Origin: Isoetes taiwanensis
Lineage: Eukaryota; Streptophyta; Lycopodiopsida; Isoetales; Isoetaceae
Assembly (NCBI GenBank): GCA_021234155.1
Contig: JAJEKV010000262.1
Location: forward strand, 124,001-188,000
DNA: 64,000 bases
Reading direction: 5' to 3'
The position numbers and the translations under genes are program-made. Of the stretch, positions 40,288 through 53,533 are shown one piece after another; positions within the stretch are counted from its first letter, which is position 1, and every line of letters starts with the position of its first letter. Below the pieces are notes generated by a model. The model did no database searches, was not told where the DNA came from, and saw only the letters and a program-made list of their open reading frames with translations.

Positions 40288-43045
40288 GAACATATCAAAC
40301 CGCAAAGTGTCATGCAGTCGACCGTGTAGAAACCCAAGTGTTTTGTTGTTCGGGCAGTACAAAGGCTCCGGAATGGAGATTTGACTTCGCCATGTTGTCC
40401 GAAACAGCGAAATTACCCTAGGGACCAAGTTACACGGTCATTTTTTGCAGCAAAAGAAACACAAACCCTCTACATGGCAGTATTCTGCACCCTCCGCTAA
40501 GGCCAATTCACTACGAACGTGTTGGGCATGAGCTACTTTGGCGCTTCCTGGAGCAGGGGTGGTCTTCTGCCCACGAAACTTGGTCTCCAGAGTAATGTCG
40601 ATGTTTCGAGTCCGTTGGCAGAGTCAGATCACAGTTCCGAGGTGGGAGAGTTGCCCGTCCGTGGCCAAAGACCTTCCAGAGAGGACCTTTTGGGTCGAAC
40701 TGCTTCTGAAAGGTTTTAGGGCTCTGTCTTCTGGCGTCAACGCCCTCCCACTACCTCATGACATTATGCAAGCTCCTGGTCCAATCTGACTAGGGTATGG
40801 GCTCCAAAACGTAAACCCTGTGCCTTGCCAGCTTATTGTAGGGTTTACGTTATGGAGATCGGGCTTTGGTCCGTTGCACTTGGGATATGGTCGAGCAGCT
40901 GCGTTTGAAAACACGAGGCAGTAGAAATTGCAAGAATGGGGTTTGGATTTATTCTCCTCCTAGTTTTACAATTAAAAGTGTAGAGCGCCTTATGCAGTAG
41001 CAAAATTGTTTAGGGTCACTCGGATTGGCAAATAGATCGAAACTCTGTTATTTCAGTTCTCATGGCTCCCCATGCATGTTTAGAAATGGTCCACCTAGTT
41101 ATCAAAGAAGTCGACCACGTTTTGGCCTCCAAAACGTAAACCTTGTGCGTTGCTAGGTTATTGTAGGGTTTACGTTATGGAGGTCTAGTTTTATTCAGTT
41201 GCACTTGAGACATGGTCGAGAAGCTGCAGTTGAAAACAAGAAGCAATAGAAACTGACGAAATGGGGTTTGGATTTACCGAGGCAGGCTTTCCTACCAGTG
41301 CTCCTCCGGGAGGGCAAATGCCAATGCCTCCCTTCCCGGAGCCCGGTTTCCCTATCCGACCGTTGAATTCTCCATTCAAGTAACTTGCTTCAAGTAGGTT
41401 CAAACAAATTCAAGATCTGTCCGGGAGAACATATCAAACCGCAAAGTGTCCTGTAGTCGACCGTGTAGAAACCCAAGTGTTTTGTCGTTCGGGCAATACA
41501 AAGGCTCCGGAATGGAGATTTGACTTCGCCATGTCGTCCGAAACAGCAAAATTACCCTAGAGACCAAGTTATACGGTCATTTTTTGCAGCAAAAGAAGCA
41601 CGAACCCTCTACATGGCAGTATTCTGCACCCTCCGCTAAGGCCAATTCACTACGAACGTGTTGGACATGAGCTACTTTGGCGCTTCCTGGAGCAGGGGTG
41701 GTCTTCTGCCCACGAAACTTGGTCTCGAGGGTAATGTCGATGTTTCGAAGTTCGTTGGCGAGTCGGATCACAGTTCGAGGGGTGGGAGAGTTGCCCGTCC
41801 AGTGGCGGGGACCTTCCGGAGAGGACATTTTGGGTTGAACCGCTCGGAAGGTTTTATGGTTCCTTCTTCACGGCGCCAACGCCCTCCCCCACTACCTCAT
41901 GACATTGTGCAAGATCCTGGTCCAATCGACTAGGGTATGGCCTCCAAAACGTAAACCCCGCGGCCTTGCCGGGTTATTGTAGGGTTTACGTTATGGAGGT
42001 CGGGCTTTGGTCCGTTGCACTTGGGACATGGTCAAGCGGTGCGTTTGAAAACACGGAGCAAAAGAGAAACCGCCGAATAGGGTTTGGATTTAATCTCCTC
42101 CTAGTTTTGCAATTAAAAATCTAGAGCGCTTTTATATGCAAGAGCAAAATTGTTTGGGATCACTCGGGTTGGCCAATAGATCGAAACTCGTTATTTCAGT
42201 TCTCATGGCTCCCCATGCATGTTTAGAAATGGTCCACCTAGTTATCAAAGAAGTCGACTGACGTTTTGGCCTCCAAAACGTAAACCCCGCGGTGTTGCTA
42301 GGTTATTGTAGGGTTTACGTTATGGAGGTCGAAGTTTTATTCGATTGCACTTGAGACATGGTCGAAGAAGTCGCATTGAAAACAAGAAGCAATAGAAACT
42401 GACGAAATGGGGTTTGGATTTACCCTCCTCCCAGTGTCGCAATTAGAGGTCAAGAACACATTTTGTAGTAGCAAAATTTTTTGGAATGATTCGGGATCGC
42501 CAATAGATCCAAACTCTGTTATTTCAGTTGCCATGGCTCTGCATGCATGCTTGAAAAAGGTCACCAGGTCCCAAGTGCAATTGACTGACGTTTTGGCCTC
42601 CCGTGAACGTAAACCCTACAATAACCCGGCAAGGCCAATGTGGTTTACGTTTTGGAGGCCATACCCTAGCCAGATTGGACCAGGATCTTGCACAATGTCA
42701 TGAGGTAGTGGGAGGGCGTTGACGCCAGAAGACGGAGCCCTAAAACCTTCCAGAAGTAGTTCGACCCAAAATGTCCTCTCTGGAAGGTCCCTGGCCACGG
42801 ACGGGCAACTTTCCCACCCCGAACGCGGATCCGACTCGCCAACGAACTCAAACATCGACATTACCCCGAGACCAAGTTTCGCGGGCGTAAGACCACCACC
42901 CGCCCGTGAAGCGCCAAAGTAGCTCATGTCCAACACGTTCGTAGTGAATTGGCCTTAGCGGAGGGTGCACAATCGCCATGTAGAGGGTTCAGTGCTTCTT
43001 TTGTCGCAAAAAAATGACCGCGGTAACTTGGTCCCTAGGGTAATT
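40288..43045. repeat. 1.14-kb tandem duplication plus a partial inverted copy
   Basis: A unit starting 'catatcaaaccgcaaagtgt' at 40291 recurs from 41430. Both copies contain 'ttcactacgaacgtgttggg/aca', 'tggtcttctgcccacgaaac' and short hairpins 'ctccaaaacgtaaacc...gggtttacgttatggag' (near 40800, 41130, 41940, 42270 and 42598). From about 42598 to 43045 the same sequence returns inverted, so the left-hand copy and this segment could pair. Short open frames (minus 41577-41828, minus 42616-42936) lie in equivalent positions but carry no known motif. Confidence 0.8.
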
Positions 43046-43428
43046 TCAAGATCTTGGAGCCTAGGTGGCATGTTTGAGCCACCTTGGCATGTTGGAGCTT
43101 AGGTAGCATGTTGGAGCCCACATGGCATGTTTGAGCCACCTTGGCATTTTTTAGCCACCTTGGCATGTTGGAGCCATCTTGGCATGTTTGAGACACCTTG
43201 GCATGTAGGTGGCATGTTGGTGCCTAGGTGGCATCACCTTGGCATGTTGGAGCCTAGGTGGCATGTTGGAGCCCAAATGGCATGTTTGAGCCACCTTCAA
43301 ACATGCCATGTGGGCTCCAACATGGCAAGGTGTATCAAACATGCCACCTAAGCTTGCATGCCACCTTGGCTCAAACATGCCACCTACCTAGGCTCCAACA
43401 TGCCAAGGTGGCTCAAACATGCCACCTA
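43046..43428. repeat. satellite array, left part
   Basis: Units of 'ttggcatgttggagcctagg' type, ~30-45 bp, run in reverse orientation to about 43297, then flip to 'ggctccaacatggcaaggtg' orientation up to the gypsy insertion at 43429. The array resumes at 61618. The two sides share the target duplication ACCTA within the unit 'tgccacctaggctcc'. Confidence 0.9.
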
Positions 43429-45204
43429 TGTTACGAACCAAAATTTTAGTACCAAAAATTTCGATTTGTATTCACATCAAACCATCAGAGTACACCGAAC
43501 AAGCACTGCCTCCCACGAGGCTATATACATGAAAGCCACGTATACAGATAACAAGTTGACAACATAAGATAACTATACACACGCATGCTCCGCCAGCTAT
43601 CAAACAGCCTGCACAAGCTTCCACGTGTTAGTACATGCACAATAGTTATCTAGTAAGGTCAACATGAAGCAACGACTGACGGACTGCAAGAACGCACATA
43701 TGGAATCCACCACATGCACCATAGTATCTGCCAAGCAGATACACCCCACCATATCTAGACAGTACGTCGTCTAGAACCCCCGCGCTGGTGGATCCAATGT
43801 AAGGAAGAAACTGCAGGCATTATAAGAAGGCAGGCTACTCGACTGTTGGTTCCGCATGCCACTGTCCCATACCAGCGACAAGCTTTACCTCACAAGCACC
43901 TCTCGTCTTATCTAGACAAGCCACCTCATCTAATATCATGCCTTGCATAAAACTCCCTCGGGTAGCACTCACGGTGCTCACCTCAGTATCACTAAGATAC
44001 TGTAACAGTGGAGCATCGCTCCACAATGGATGCTCTGCTTTCACTGGCCTGTCGGTAGGCATATGATATTGTCCCATACCAATACCATTAGCCTACCTCA
44101 CCAGCACTCACAAGGCATCTATAAATAAGCATAAGCTTATACACAGGAGGAGTGACTTATTTCGGAGGCCCAGCCTTGTAGTCGCTTGGCTCTCAAGCTA
44201 TGCTAGTAATCAGCCAATCCTGACACTTGTTCAGGGCAGCCAAGCCTATAGCCTGGAAGTAGCTCCAGATCATTCTACAAGGTTTTACAAGGAGTGGTTG
44301 GGCAGTTCAAGGGAGACATCACAAGCATCATTTAAAAGCAAGCCCTTATTCATTCAGAGAGGTCCTCTGCAAAACCATGCTGGAACCTCTTTATTTGCAC
44401 AGGTAATTATTTAAGGCTGTAGTATACAACCGACTACCACCATGGCTCTGCCATCCCAACCGGATTCAGCCAATTCGTGGCTTACCTGCAATCAAGCTTG
44501 CCTTGCTACCCCAGTAGCAACTGTTCTTGGATGCTTCCTCAAATCCGTCCACCCCCCTTGCAACAGGAACACCTCCTTCTGTCTTCCGGCCTCCTTTTCT
44601 GTGACAGACCGCCCTCCTTTTTGCCCCTTTTGGATCACTCTTGGCATCTGCTCACATGGCAGAGCCAAATGGCAGTGACCCATTGGCCCAACAAGGCTTG
44701 CACCAATCAATTGGCCCAAGATTAGAGCTGCTGGGTTCGTTCACGTTCCATGCAAATTTGCTGCTGTTACAGCAGCCCAAAAAGTGTGATACCAGCCCCC
44801 AATATCAACCATTATTAAGGAAATTCCATTTCCTTACCTAAGGAATTTATGGGTGCACATAAGTATCGCATTTACAACAAAAGGAGCAGTGAACTATATG
44901 GGAGCAAATGGGCATCCACGTAACCGGGCGCCACCCCCGAGAATATTCCCACTCACTGGGGCATTCTCTGGCTCCAAATCAGGCCACTAGAATTTCCGCA
45001 ACATTACCTTAGCTAATGTCGCTCTAATCAGAAATTCTAAGTAACCTACACCCTAGTCTAAATTGTCTAGTGCACTTCACATTTAGACTAGGCCATGCGA
45101 CCACAATGAACTCAATGACAACATGCACCGAGACATTGTATTAGCTCCCAACAACATGCATGTCAATATTTACAACAATGGTCTGACAATATTTGGGCAT
45201 AACA
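43429..45204 (-). repeat. gypsy 3' LTR (1,776 bp)
   Basis: An uninterrupted LTR whose 5'-LTR partner is 49870-51263 plus 61237-61617. The last 381 bp match in length exactly. The minus-strand polypurine tract abuts its right edge. Confidence 0.95.
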
Positions 45205-45207
45205 TTA

Positions 45208-45220
45208 CTCCCCCCCTGGG
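45208..45220 (-). other. polypurine tract of gypsy
   Basis: On the minus strand CCCAGGGGGGGAGTAA lies directly before the 3' LTR, the usual plus-strand primer. Confidence 0.88.
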
Positions 45221-45230
45221 ATTCTTGTCC

Positions 45231-48200
45231 TCAAGAATCGGCTCCAGACCATTGAGCCATAACATCCGGATATTGAGTCATGAAACGACGACTCTCCCAC
45301 GTCGCCTCTGAGACAGGTCTATGCTTCCACTTCACCAGAAATTCCATCTGGTCTCTTTGGCGGATCCGCACTATCCGGGAATTCAATATTCTTTCAGGGG
45401 TAGGAATTCTATCCAACTCCACCATGTGTTCCTGTGAAGGCACAACATTCGCAGCTTTCCCTAGAGCTGGTCGCAACTGGCTCACATGGAAAACTGGATG
45501 AATGTCCACATTCGGTGGAAGTTGCAACTTGAAGGCAACATCACTATATTTCTTCAAAATTTTGTAAGGACCACTGTATCTTGGGGAGAGCTTTGGTTTC
45601 TTTCATGCAAGCAATGGCAATATTGCTTTTCTTTTCAGATTTGCAGGGAAGACCACACGAAGGTACACCATCTGACCCTCATGTAGCTCGATCGGGGCTC
45701 TAGACAAATTGGCACGTGCCCTTGCCCGATCCTGGGCCTGTCTCATATGCAATTGACACAACCCAAGTGTCACATCCATGCCTTCAAGCATACTTATAGC
45801 AGCATCAGTTTTCAGCCCATCAAAACCAAGCGATACAGGTCCTCTGGGATTTCTCCCAAACATAGCCACAAACGGGCTAGTTTTGATGCTCTGTTGGAAC
45901 CCATTATTGTAAGCAAACTCCACAATTGGCAAATAGTCCTCCCATCTGGATTGCTGAGTGGCCACATAAGATCTCAGCATATCCTCCAGAATCTGATTCA
46001 CTCTTTCAGTTTGCCCATCCGTTTCCGGATGATCTCCACTAGGGAACTGAAGAGTGCATTTCAATGCAGAGAATAATTCGCGCCAGAAATTCCCAGTGAA
46101 TTTCACATCTCGATCGCTTACAATAGCTTTGGGTAGTCCAAAAATAGGAAAGACATGCTGCATATAAGCCTTGGCCACCGCCAAGCCATCAGCATTCTTT
46201 GTCAGAGGTATAAAGCGTGCATACTTCGTCAACCTATCAACAATGACAAGTATCTGGGTATAGTGATGCACAGTACGAGGCAACTTCACAATGAAATCCA
46301 TAGAGATTTCGCTCCACCTCTCCTCTGGCACCGTCAGAGGTTGCAATAGCCCTGGAGTCTTGCCTCGACCCGCTTTAACCTGCTGACAAGTCTCACAGAC
46401 TTTTACATATTCCTGCACATCCTCTTTCAAGCTAGGCCAATAGAACATTCTCTTGAGCGATTCATAAGTTTTCCATTCACCCCCATGCCCAGCATAGGGT
46501 GCATCATGAAATTCGCTCAATAATTGCTTTCTCAAAGTGTCCACAGCAGGAACATAAATACGTCCCTTATGATACCAGAGTCCATCCTGGATATCCCAAG
46601 CATCGGGTAACTTGGATAGATGCTGCATACGTAAAATATAGGCATCCAAGTCATATGCTTGCTTAATCTGTGACACCAAAGCAATTTCACATTGAACCAT
46701 TACATTCACTTCCCGAACCCTAGAAAGAGCATCAGCAACAGGATTCTTTTTCCCGGGAAGATGTTCAACATGAAAATGAAATTGAGAAAGAAAGTCCAAC
46801 CATCTTGGTTGCCTTGGACTTACCTCGACCTGGCTTTGCAGGAATTTCAAAGGCTTGTGATCGGTATAGACCACAAACTCACATTTGTTGCGGAGATAAT
46901 GTTTCCAGACTTTGAGCGCATGAACCATTGCCAGTAACTCCTGCTCATAGGTGGAATAATTCTTCTCAGCAGCATTGAGTTGGCGACTTTCATACGCCAC
47001 CACCCTACCATCGTGCATGAGAACAGCACCAATGGCATAACCACATGCATCCGTGTAAACCTCATAAGGTTTACTCATGTCTGGAATTAACAGAATAGGC
47101 GCCGAAGTCAGCAACTTCTTCAGCATATCCATTGCCTGCTGCTGCTTCACCGTCCATTGCCATTGGACGTTAGTTTTCAACAACATCGTCAAAGCAGCTG
47201 CAATCTTGGCAAACTTCTAGACAAATCTGCGATAATAACTGGCCAACCCCAAGAAACTACGCAACTCAGATACATTCCTTGGCACAGGCCAAGACTGAAT
47301 TGCCTCCGTCTTCTTGGGATCCACAGCTACACCTTCAGCAGATACAATGTGGCCCAAATATTCCACCTGTGCTTTCAAAAATTCCCACTTTGACATCTTT
47401 GCATACAGCTTATGCTGTCTGAGCAGAGTTAGCACAGAACGCAAATGATTCAAATGCTCATCCAAAGTTTTGCTATACACCAGGATATCATCTAAAAATA
47501 CTTCAACAAAAGTATCAAGACATCCTGCAAAAACCTCATTCATCATTCTGGAAAAAGTAGCAGGAGCATTCGTTAGTCCAAAAGGCATCACCAAAAATTC
47601 AAAATGACCAAAAGTGGTCCTGAAGGCAGTTTTATGTACATCCGACTCCTTCACCCTTATCTGGTGATAACCACTGCGCAAATCCAACTGAGAAAAATAT
47701 TTAGCTCCTGTTAATCTATCCATGATCTCATCAATCCTAGGCAAGGGGTACCTATTCTTGATCGTGATCTTATTTAAGGCACGATAATCAATGCACATCC
47801 GCATTGATCCATCCTTTTTCTTGACTAGAATGACAGGAGCACCATAAGGGGATTTGCTAGGTCTCACAAACCCTTTGGCTAACAGCTCATGAACCTGCTT
47901 CTTTACCTCCTCTTGTTCCAAAATAGACAATCTATAAGGGCTACGAAACACAGGTTTGGATCCAGGCTCTAAATCAATCTCATGTTCAATCTCTCTACTA
48001 GGTGGAAGACCTTCAGGCAGTTCCTCAGGGAACACGTCCTGAAATTCATTCAACAGATCCTGCAACTCTCTCTGGCCTTTGGAATTCTCAATGACCTCAC
48101 TAGCAGCACTCATATGACAACACTCAACAGCAGGATAACATTCATCAATAAATAGAAGAAAACATTGATTGGAAGATTTACGTACCAGTTTCTTGACCTG

Positions 48201-49158
48201 AAGCGACGACACGATCTTGGAGGCTCCTGTCAAAGGACTCCCCTGCAAATAGATCTCTCGTCCATCGTGCTTCAGCGTCACCTGGTGAGTGTTCCAATCT
48301 ATTGCAGTAGGCTTAACCCGCTGCAACCATGTTATCCCCAGCACCACATCATACCGGCCAACATCCAAGAGGTCAAAGTCAAGCTTTTCCTAGTAACCTT
48401 GAATACACAAGGGCACCCCAATAGCTTTACGATCCTCCACCTGAGAATCATTCGCAAAAGGCCCATCTACCTTGTACTTATTAGTCTTTACACAAGGTAG
48501 GTGCAGTTCTTCCACCAACTTAGAAGATACAAACATGTCAGAAGAGCCACAATCCAATAACACAACAACGTTTCGGCCCAAGATTCTGCCCAAGAATCTA
48601 ATCACACGTCCAGCAAACATATCCATGATGTCTTTGCTTGCGGGCTTATCAAGCGCGCACAGCTCTTCCATGGCAATGGCTGAAACCGTCTTAGATTCCA
48701 ATACTTCTTCAGCCTTTTCAGTCACATTTGCTTTCTTGTTATCAGCTTTCTTGTTCTGTGGCTGAGAGCATTCACGACTAATGTGCCCAGGTTCCCCACA
48801 CCTATAGCAGAATATCTTCTTCCTGGGACCACCGGACTTAGAGTCCGCCTTATGCTTCTTGGACTCTCCACCTGCAGACTTAGACTTAGGCTGCTCAGAC
48901 TTTTCAGACTTTTTCTTCTTGAAAAACCTGTTTTTCTTCTTTGAGAACTTTCGAGACGTCTTCTTAAAAGACTCATCCTCTTCCCCAAGCTGACGAGCCA
49001 ACATCGTTGCCCTCTCAAAATCCTCGGGCTTCAACCCGATTATCTGCTTCTTGAGAGCAACACTGGATAGGCCACCTAGAAAGAAATCAACCTGCCGAGC
49101 CTCGGTCAAGTCTCCAACCCTGTGGATATAACCCCGTACCTTATTGATATAAGCACTA
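45231..49158 (-). pseudogene. gypsy pol polyprotein with chromodomain
   Basis: Order on the minus strand: end of gag with CCHC knuckle (CYRCGEPGHISREC, ~48810); protease LLDCGSSDMFVSS (~48570); reverse transcriptase ([42 protein letters not shown]); RNase H (YTDACGYAIGAVLMHD, YSTYEQELLAMVHAL, YTDHKPLKFL); H2C2 integrase (HDAPYAGHGGEWKTYESLKR, CETCQQVK, DFIVKLPRT, VSDRDVKFTGNFW, ETDGQTERVNQILEDMLRSY); and a C-terminal chromodomain (PERILNSRIVRIRQ, FLVKWKHRPVSEATWE, 45420-45280), which targets chromovirus integration to marked chromatin. In-frame stops: TAG after QGY (~48390), TAG after YYRRFV (~47217), TGA after ILPLLA (~45603). Each is one C-to-T step from Gln or Arg. There is a one-base frameshift near 49160. 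The frame ends near 45231. Confidence 0.95.
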
Positions 49159-49824
49159 AGAGAACCTGTGCGCTACGATCGCGAACTTCTCAAGCGCATC
49201 ACGAGCATCATGCTGAGGTGCATACTCCCCAATAAAGTACTTCCTGAAATCGGACCAGGTATTCACCTCCTTTTTCATGGTAGGACCATTCCACCAACTA
49301 TAGGCGTCCGATTTCAGCCGCATCTGCGCAATAAACAATCGCGCCTTGTCACCTTTATTGGTAGCCTCAAAAAAGGTCTCAAGCTTGTCAATCCAAGCCA
49401 TCGCCTCCTCAGCAGTGCCTTTCCCATCCCAATCCGGGATCTTTGTGCGCTCGAGACTGCGGATGTCCTCCTTGCTCAATCCGGAACTCTTCAGTGACTG
49501 CTCCACAGCAGCACTAGCACCAGGTACATCCGGGTCCACCACAACTACATTGGGAGACTTCCCTTCTCCATGAGACTTCCCTAGGCCATCCGTGCCAGCA
49601 AGGGTCTCCAAAACAGTTCTCATAGCAGTCTGAGTATCCAATACAGCCTTGAGGCTCTGCTGCACACCCAGCAAGTCCTCACCCCACTTCGTCTGCATGG
49701 TCTCCAGGTTCTTCTGGGTTTCCTGTACGCGAGCAGCTAGCCCTCGTACATCAGGTTCCTCCTCCATAGGAGTCGCCTGTCCTGCTACAGTATGTGCGCC
49801 TGCACTAGTCTCGCCGTGCTCCAT
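49156..49824 (-). pseudogene. gypsy gag (N-terminal part)
   Basis: The minus frame opens MEHGETSAGAHTVAGQATPM and includes a coiled-coil-like region (LAARVQETQKNLETMQTKWG) and the retrotransposon gag domain (IPDWDGKGTAEEAMAWIDKL, ATNKGDKARLFIAQMRLK, AYSWWNGPTMKKE, WSDFRKYFIGEYAP). It is cut by a one-base frameshift after EKFAIVA. The normal continuation GSLSAYINKVRGYIHRVGDL is readable in the next frame. It assembles the particle. The start codon lies ~45 bases after the 5' LTR and 30 bases past the primer site. Confidence 0.92.
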
Positions 49825-49855
49825 CTCAGCTACTCAAGGTCCAAGCCGCAACTTA

Positions 49856-49868
49856 GGCTCTGATACCA
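49856..49868 (-). other. gypsy primer-binding site (initiator Met-tRNA)
   Basis: Minus strand TGGTATCAGAGCC, one base after the LTR end. It is the same primer type as the copia element. Confidence 0.93.
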
Positions 49869-52800
49869 CTGTTACGAACCAAAATTTTAGTACCAAAAAT
49901 TTCGATTTGTATTCACATCAAACCATCAGAGTACACAGAACAAGTACTGCCTCCCACGAGGCTATATACATGAAAGCCACGTATACAGATAACAAGTTGA
50001 CAACATAAGATAACTATACACACGCATGCTCCGCCAGCTATCAAACAGCCTGCACAAGCTTCCACGTGTTAGTACATGCACAATAGTTATCTAGTAAGGT
50101 CAACATGAAGCAACGACTGACGGACTGCAAGAACACACATATGGAATCCACCACACGCACCATAGTATCTGCCAAGCAGATACACCCCACCATATCTAGG
50201 CAAGACGCGCCTAGAACCCCGCTATTTGGTGGATCCAATGTAAGGAAAAAACTGGGGCATTATAAGAAGGCGGGCTACTCGATTTGTTGGTTCCGCATGC
50301 CTTTGTCTCATACCAAATGACAAGCTTTACCTCACAAGCACCTCTCGTCTTATCTAGACAAGCCACCTCATCTAATATCATGCCTTGCATAAAACTCCCT
50401 CGGGTAGCACTCACGGTGCTCACCTCGGTATCACTAAGATCTTTGTAACGGTGGAGCATCGCTCCACAATGGATGCTCTGCTTTCACGGGACTGTCGGTA
50501 GGCATATGATATTGTCCCATACCAATACCATTAGCCTACCTCACCAAGCACTCACAAGGCATCTATAAATAAGCATAAGCTTATACGGGGAGGAGTGACT
50601 TATTTTGAGGCCCAGCCTTGTAGTCGCTTGGCTCTCAAGCTATGCTAGTAATCAGCCAATCGACACTTGTTCGGGGCAGCCAAGCCTATAGCCTGGAAGT
50701 AGCTCCAGATCATTCTACAAGGTTTTACAAGGAGTGGTTGGGCAGTTCAAGGGAGACATCACAAGCATCATTTAAAAGCAAGCCCTTATTCATTCGGAGA
50801 GGTCCTCTGCAAAACCATGCTGGAACCTCTTTATTTGCCTGCTGTAATTATTTAAGGCTGTAGTATACAACCGACTACCACCATGGCTCTGCCATCCCAA
50901 CCGGATTCAGCCAATTCGTGGCTTACACGCAATCAAGCTTGCCTTGCTACCCCAAAGTAGCAAGCGTTCTTGGATGCTTCCTCAAATCCGTCCACCCCCT
51001 TTGCAACAGAACACCTCCTTCGTCTTTAGGCCTCCTTTATCTGGACAGACCGCCCTCCTTTTTGCCCCTTTTGGATCACTCTTGGCATCTGCTCACATGG
51101 CGAGCCAAATGGCGATGACCCATTGGCCCAACAAGGCTTGCACCAATCAATTGGCCCAAGATTAGAGCTGCTGGGTTCGTTCACGTTCCATGCAAATTTG
51201 ATGCTGTTACAGCAGCCCAAAAAGTGTGATACCAGCCCCCAATATCAACCATTATTAAGGAAACTAGTAATTGATTGCCCGGCGTTCTTTGGGCATAAGT
51301 TCAAACTTGTAAATGTTTTGGCTGCAATAAAAAACAAAATGTGCAGTAATAGTCTAACTTTTGTAACTTCTTATTATAACAAAAACTTTTTAAAGCTTTA
51401 ACAACATTTTAAATGAAACCTAGCTCCTTCATGTTAGATAATATTGCATTTCGTATCTTTTTGAGGTTTGAGGTTTGAGGTTTTTCTACCCTTGTTTACC
51501 TAGGCAAAATTGAAAACCGATTAATGATGAACTGTTAATGGTCCCACTATTTTGCAACCGGCATTCCGCTCTATACTAATGTCAATGAACTTGTTGTTAG
51601 CTCCTCCACGTTGTAAGAGGCCAACGTTTTTATTACGTAATGCCACACCCATCTCCCACTTATTGACTTAGCACAATGTTATGTTTTGAGACATATTGAG
51701 GGTTGAAACATATTGACATTACGACTTAACATTTTCACTTATGCTAGCATTAATTGTGTTAGCATAATGTGACTGGGTTGAGACATATTGAGGGTTGAAA
51801 CATATTGACATTATGACTTAACATTTGCACTTATGCTAGCATTAATTGTATTATCATAATGACCAAGACAATAGAAATCTCTATAAATCTTATATCGAAT
51901 GCAATGGTCTCATCAAAAATGTCAAATGTGAAATGAATGCCAATTTTGCCCTTGTACAATTATGATTCCAACTATGTTTCATGAGGTGTGCGTTGTTGTC
52001 CTATTCAACAATCTTGTTGTCCTATTCAACAATTTTAAAAAACCAAGCCTAGTTGTGTTTATGTAAGGGGCAACCCCTTATACATTAACACAAATCTCAC
52101 ACAATAGTCACTCATAGTCTACCAATTTTTGCAAGCATCGTTCATGGTTCACACAATCTAGGATATAAACTTAAGCATTATAAATCCCAACTTTCTTGAG
52201 GTGGTCTCTTCATGTAAGGCTAAACGTAGTCATCATCACTTGCGTAAAGCATGAGGATCACATGGGCAAAATTTGTTATCTTGATTGCATAAAGTACATC
52301 AACATTTATTGGAAACAAAAATGCAGAACAACATGAGCCTTAGTGGTGGAAGGCCCTTCAACTCCCCAACATTTTCATACCCCTTTAAGTAGCCATAGCA
52401 TCTAAGAGGGTTAACAATTGGGCTAGATCTTAAATTTATCAGGTTTTTCTTATACCATAGCCACCAGAACACTTAGCAGATGTTCTATATTGCCCTATAT
52501 TGCCCGCTGTCCTGCAAGTGACGTTTGCCTTTATTCCCTCTTCTTTTTAGTTTTCTTTTCTTTCTCCCTTATCAAAATCCGTCCATCTAACATATTCTCT
52601 TGCTAAATTGTGCCATCTGTTTTAGTTTGAAATAGAGCATTTGTTTTCCTTGATCCTGGTTTTACCCAATCTTTGAACATAAGAATGGTCGACTTACTTA
52701 ATCTATTTGCACAATAACTTGACCCTAATAACCAACAGGTTGTTTTCGGTTTATGTCTCCATCACCCATTGTTTGAATGATTGCTTGAAGGAGGTAAATC

Positions 52801-53533
52801 CCACATCCTTTTTTCTTTTTGTTCGGCATAGATCGGGAGCGTAATATATTGGAGCTTACAAACAATTTGAATCATCAATCACACATAGGGCTTTTTAGAA
52901 TATCAAGCCATTTCATCAAGCATAAATTTGATAGAGTTGGGAAAAAGCATGAATTCTGCGGCAAGTAATAGCCCAATCTATGTAAATCAGTAGCATGATA
53001 TGTGTCTTCCTCGGGAACTAAGAGAAACAAGCTCACCCAAAAGGGCTCCTCCATGTTCTAGTAACCAGCAATTGAATTTGAAAGTCTTTTTCATCTAACA
53101 AAGATTTGATGTACTGTGTGCTCCAAATTAACAACATAACATAACGAAATTTAAGTACTAAAAACTATACCTTCAAGCAGAGGGTTCTTTGATGCCTATT
53201 CGCAACGTTTTGTGCCAAGCAGAATCCATGCAAGAACAAAGAGAGGGAATAGACACCTAAGCAGTAATTCCATACAACCTTGGTGTTGCAGATGCTGCCA
53301 TCTGCTACATACTACAGGCTTTGAAGCATTTACTCTGCTTCTCTATTTAAGATGTTTGTGGACAAATCTGATCAACCTAGCCATGCAAAGAGACAAAATT
53401 AAAACACAATATGCCATATTTAAGACAGGCACATTCACAGTTAATGAGCATGAATTCTAAAGGATAGAAATTTGACTGTGCTTACCTCACACTCCAGCTT
53501 GGCGAAGAGTATTAGATAGATGTTCCTCCGCTT

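Noticed and set aside
40519-42936. Several 60-106-aa frames on both strands
   Set aside because: Frames on opposite strands overlap the duplicated segments in equivalent places and differ by frameshift between copies, with no conserved protein.
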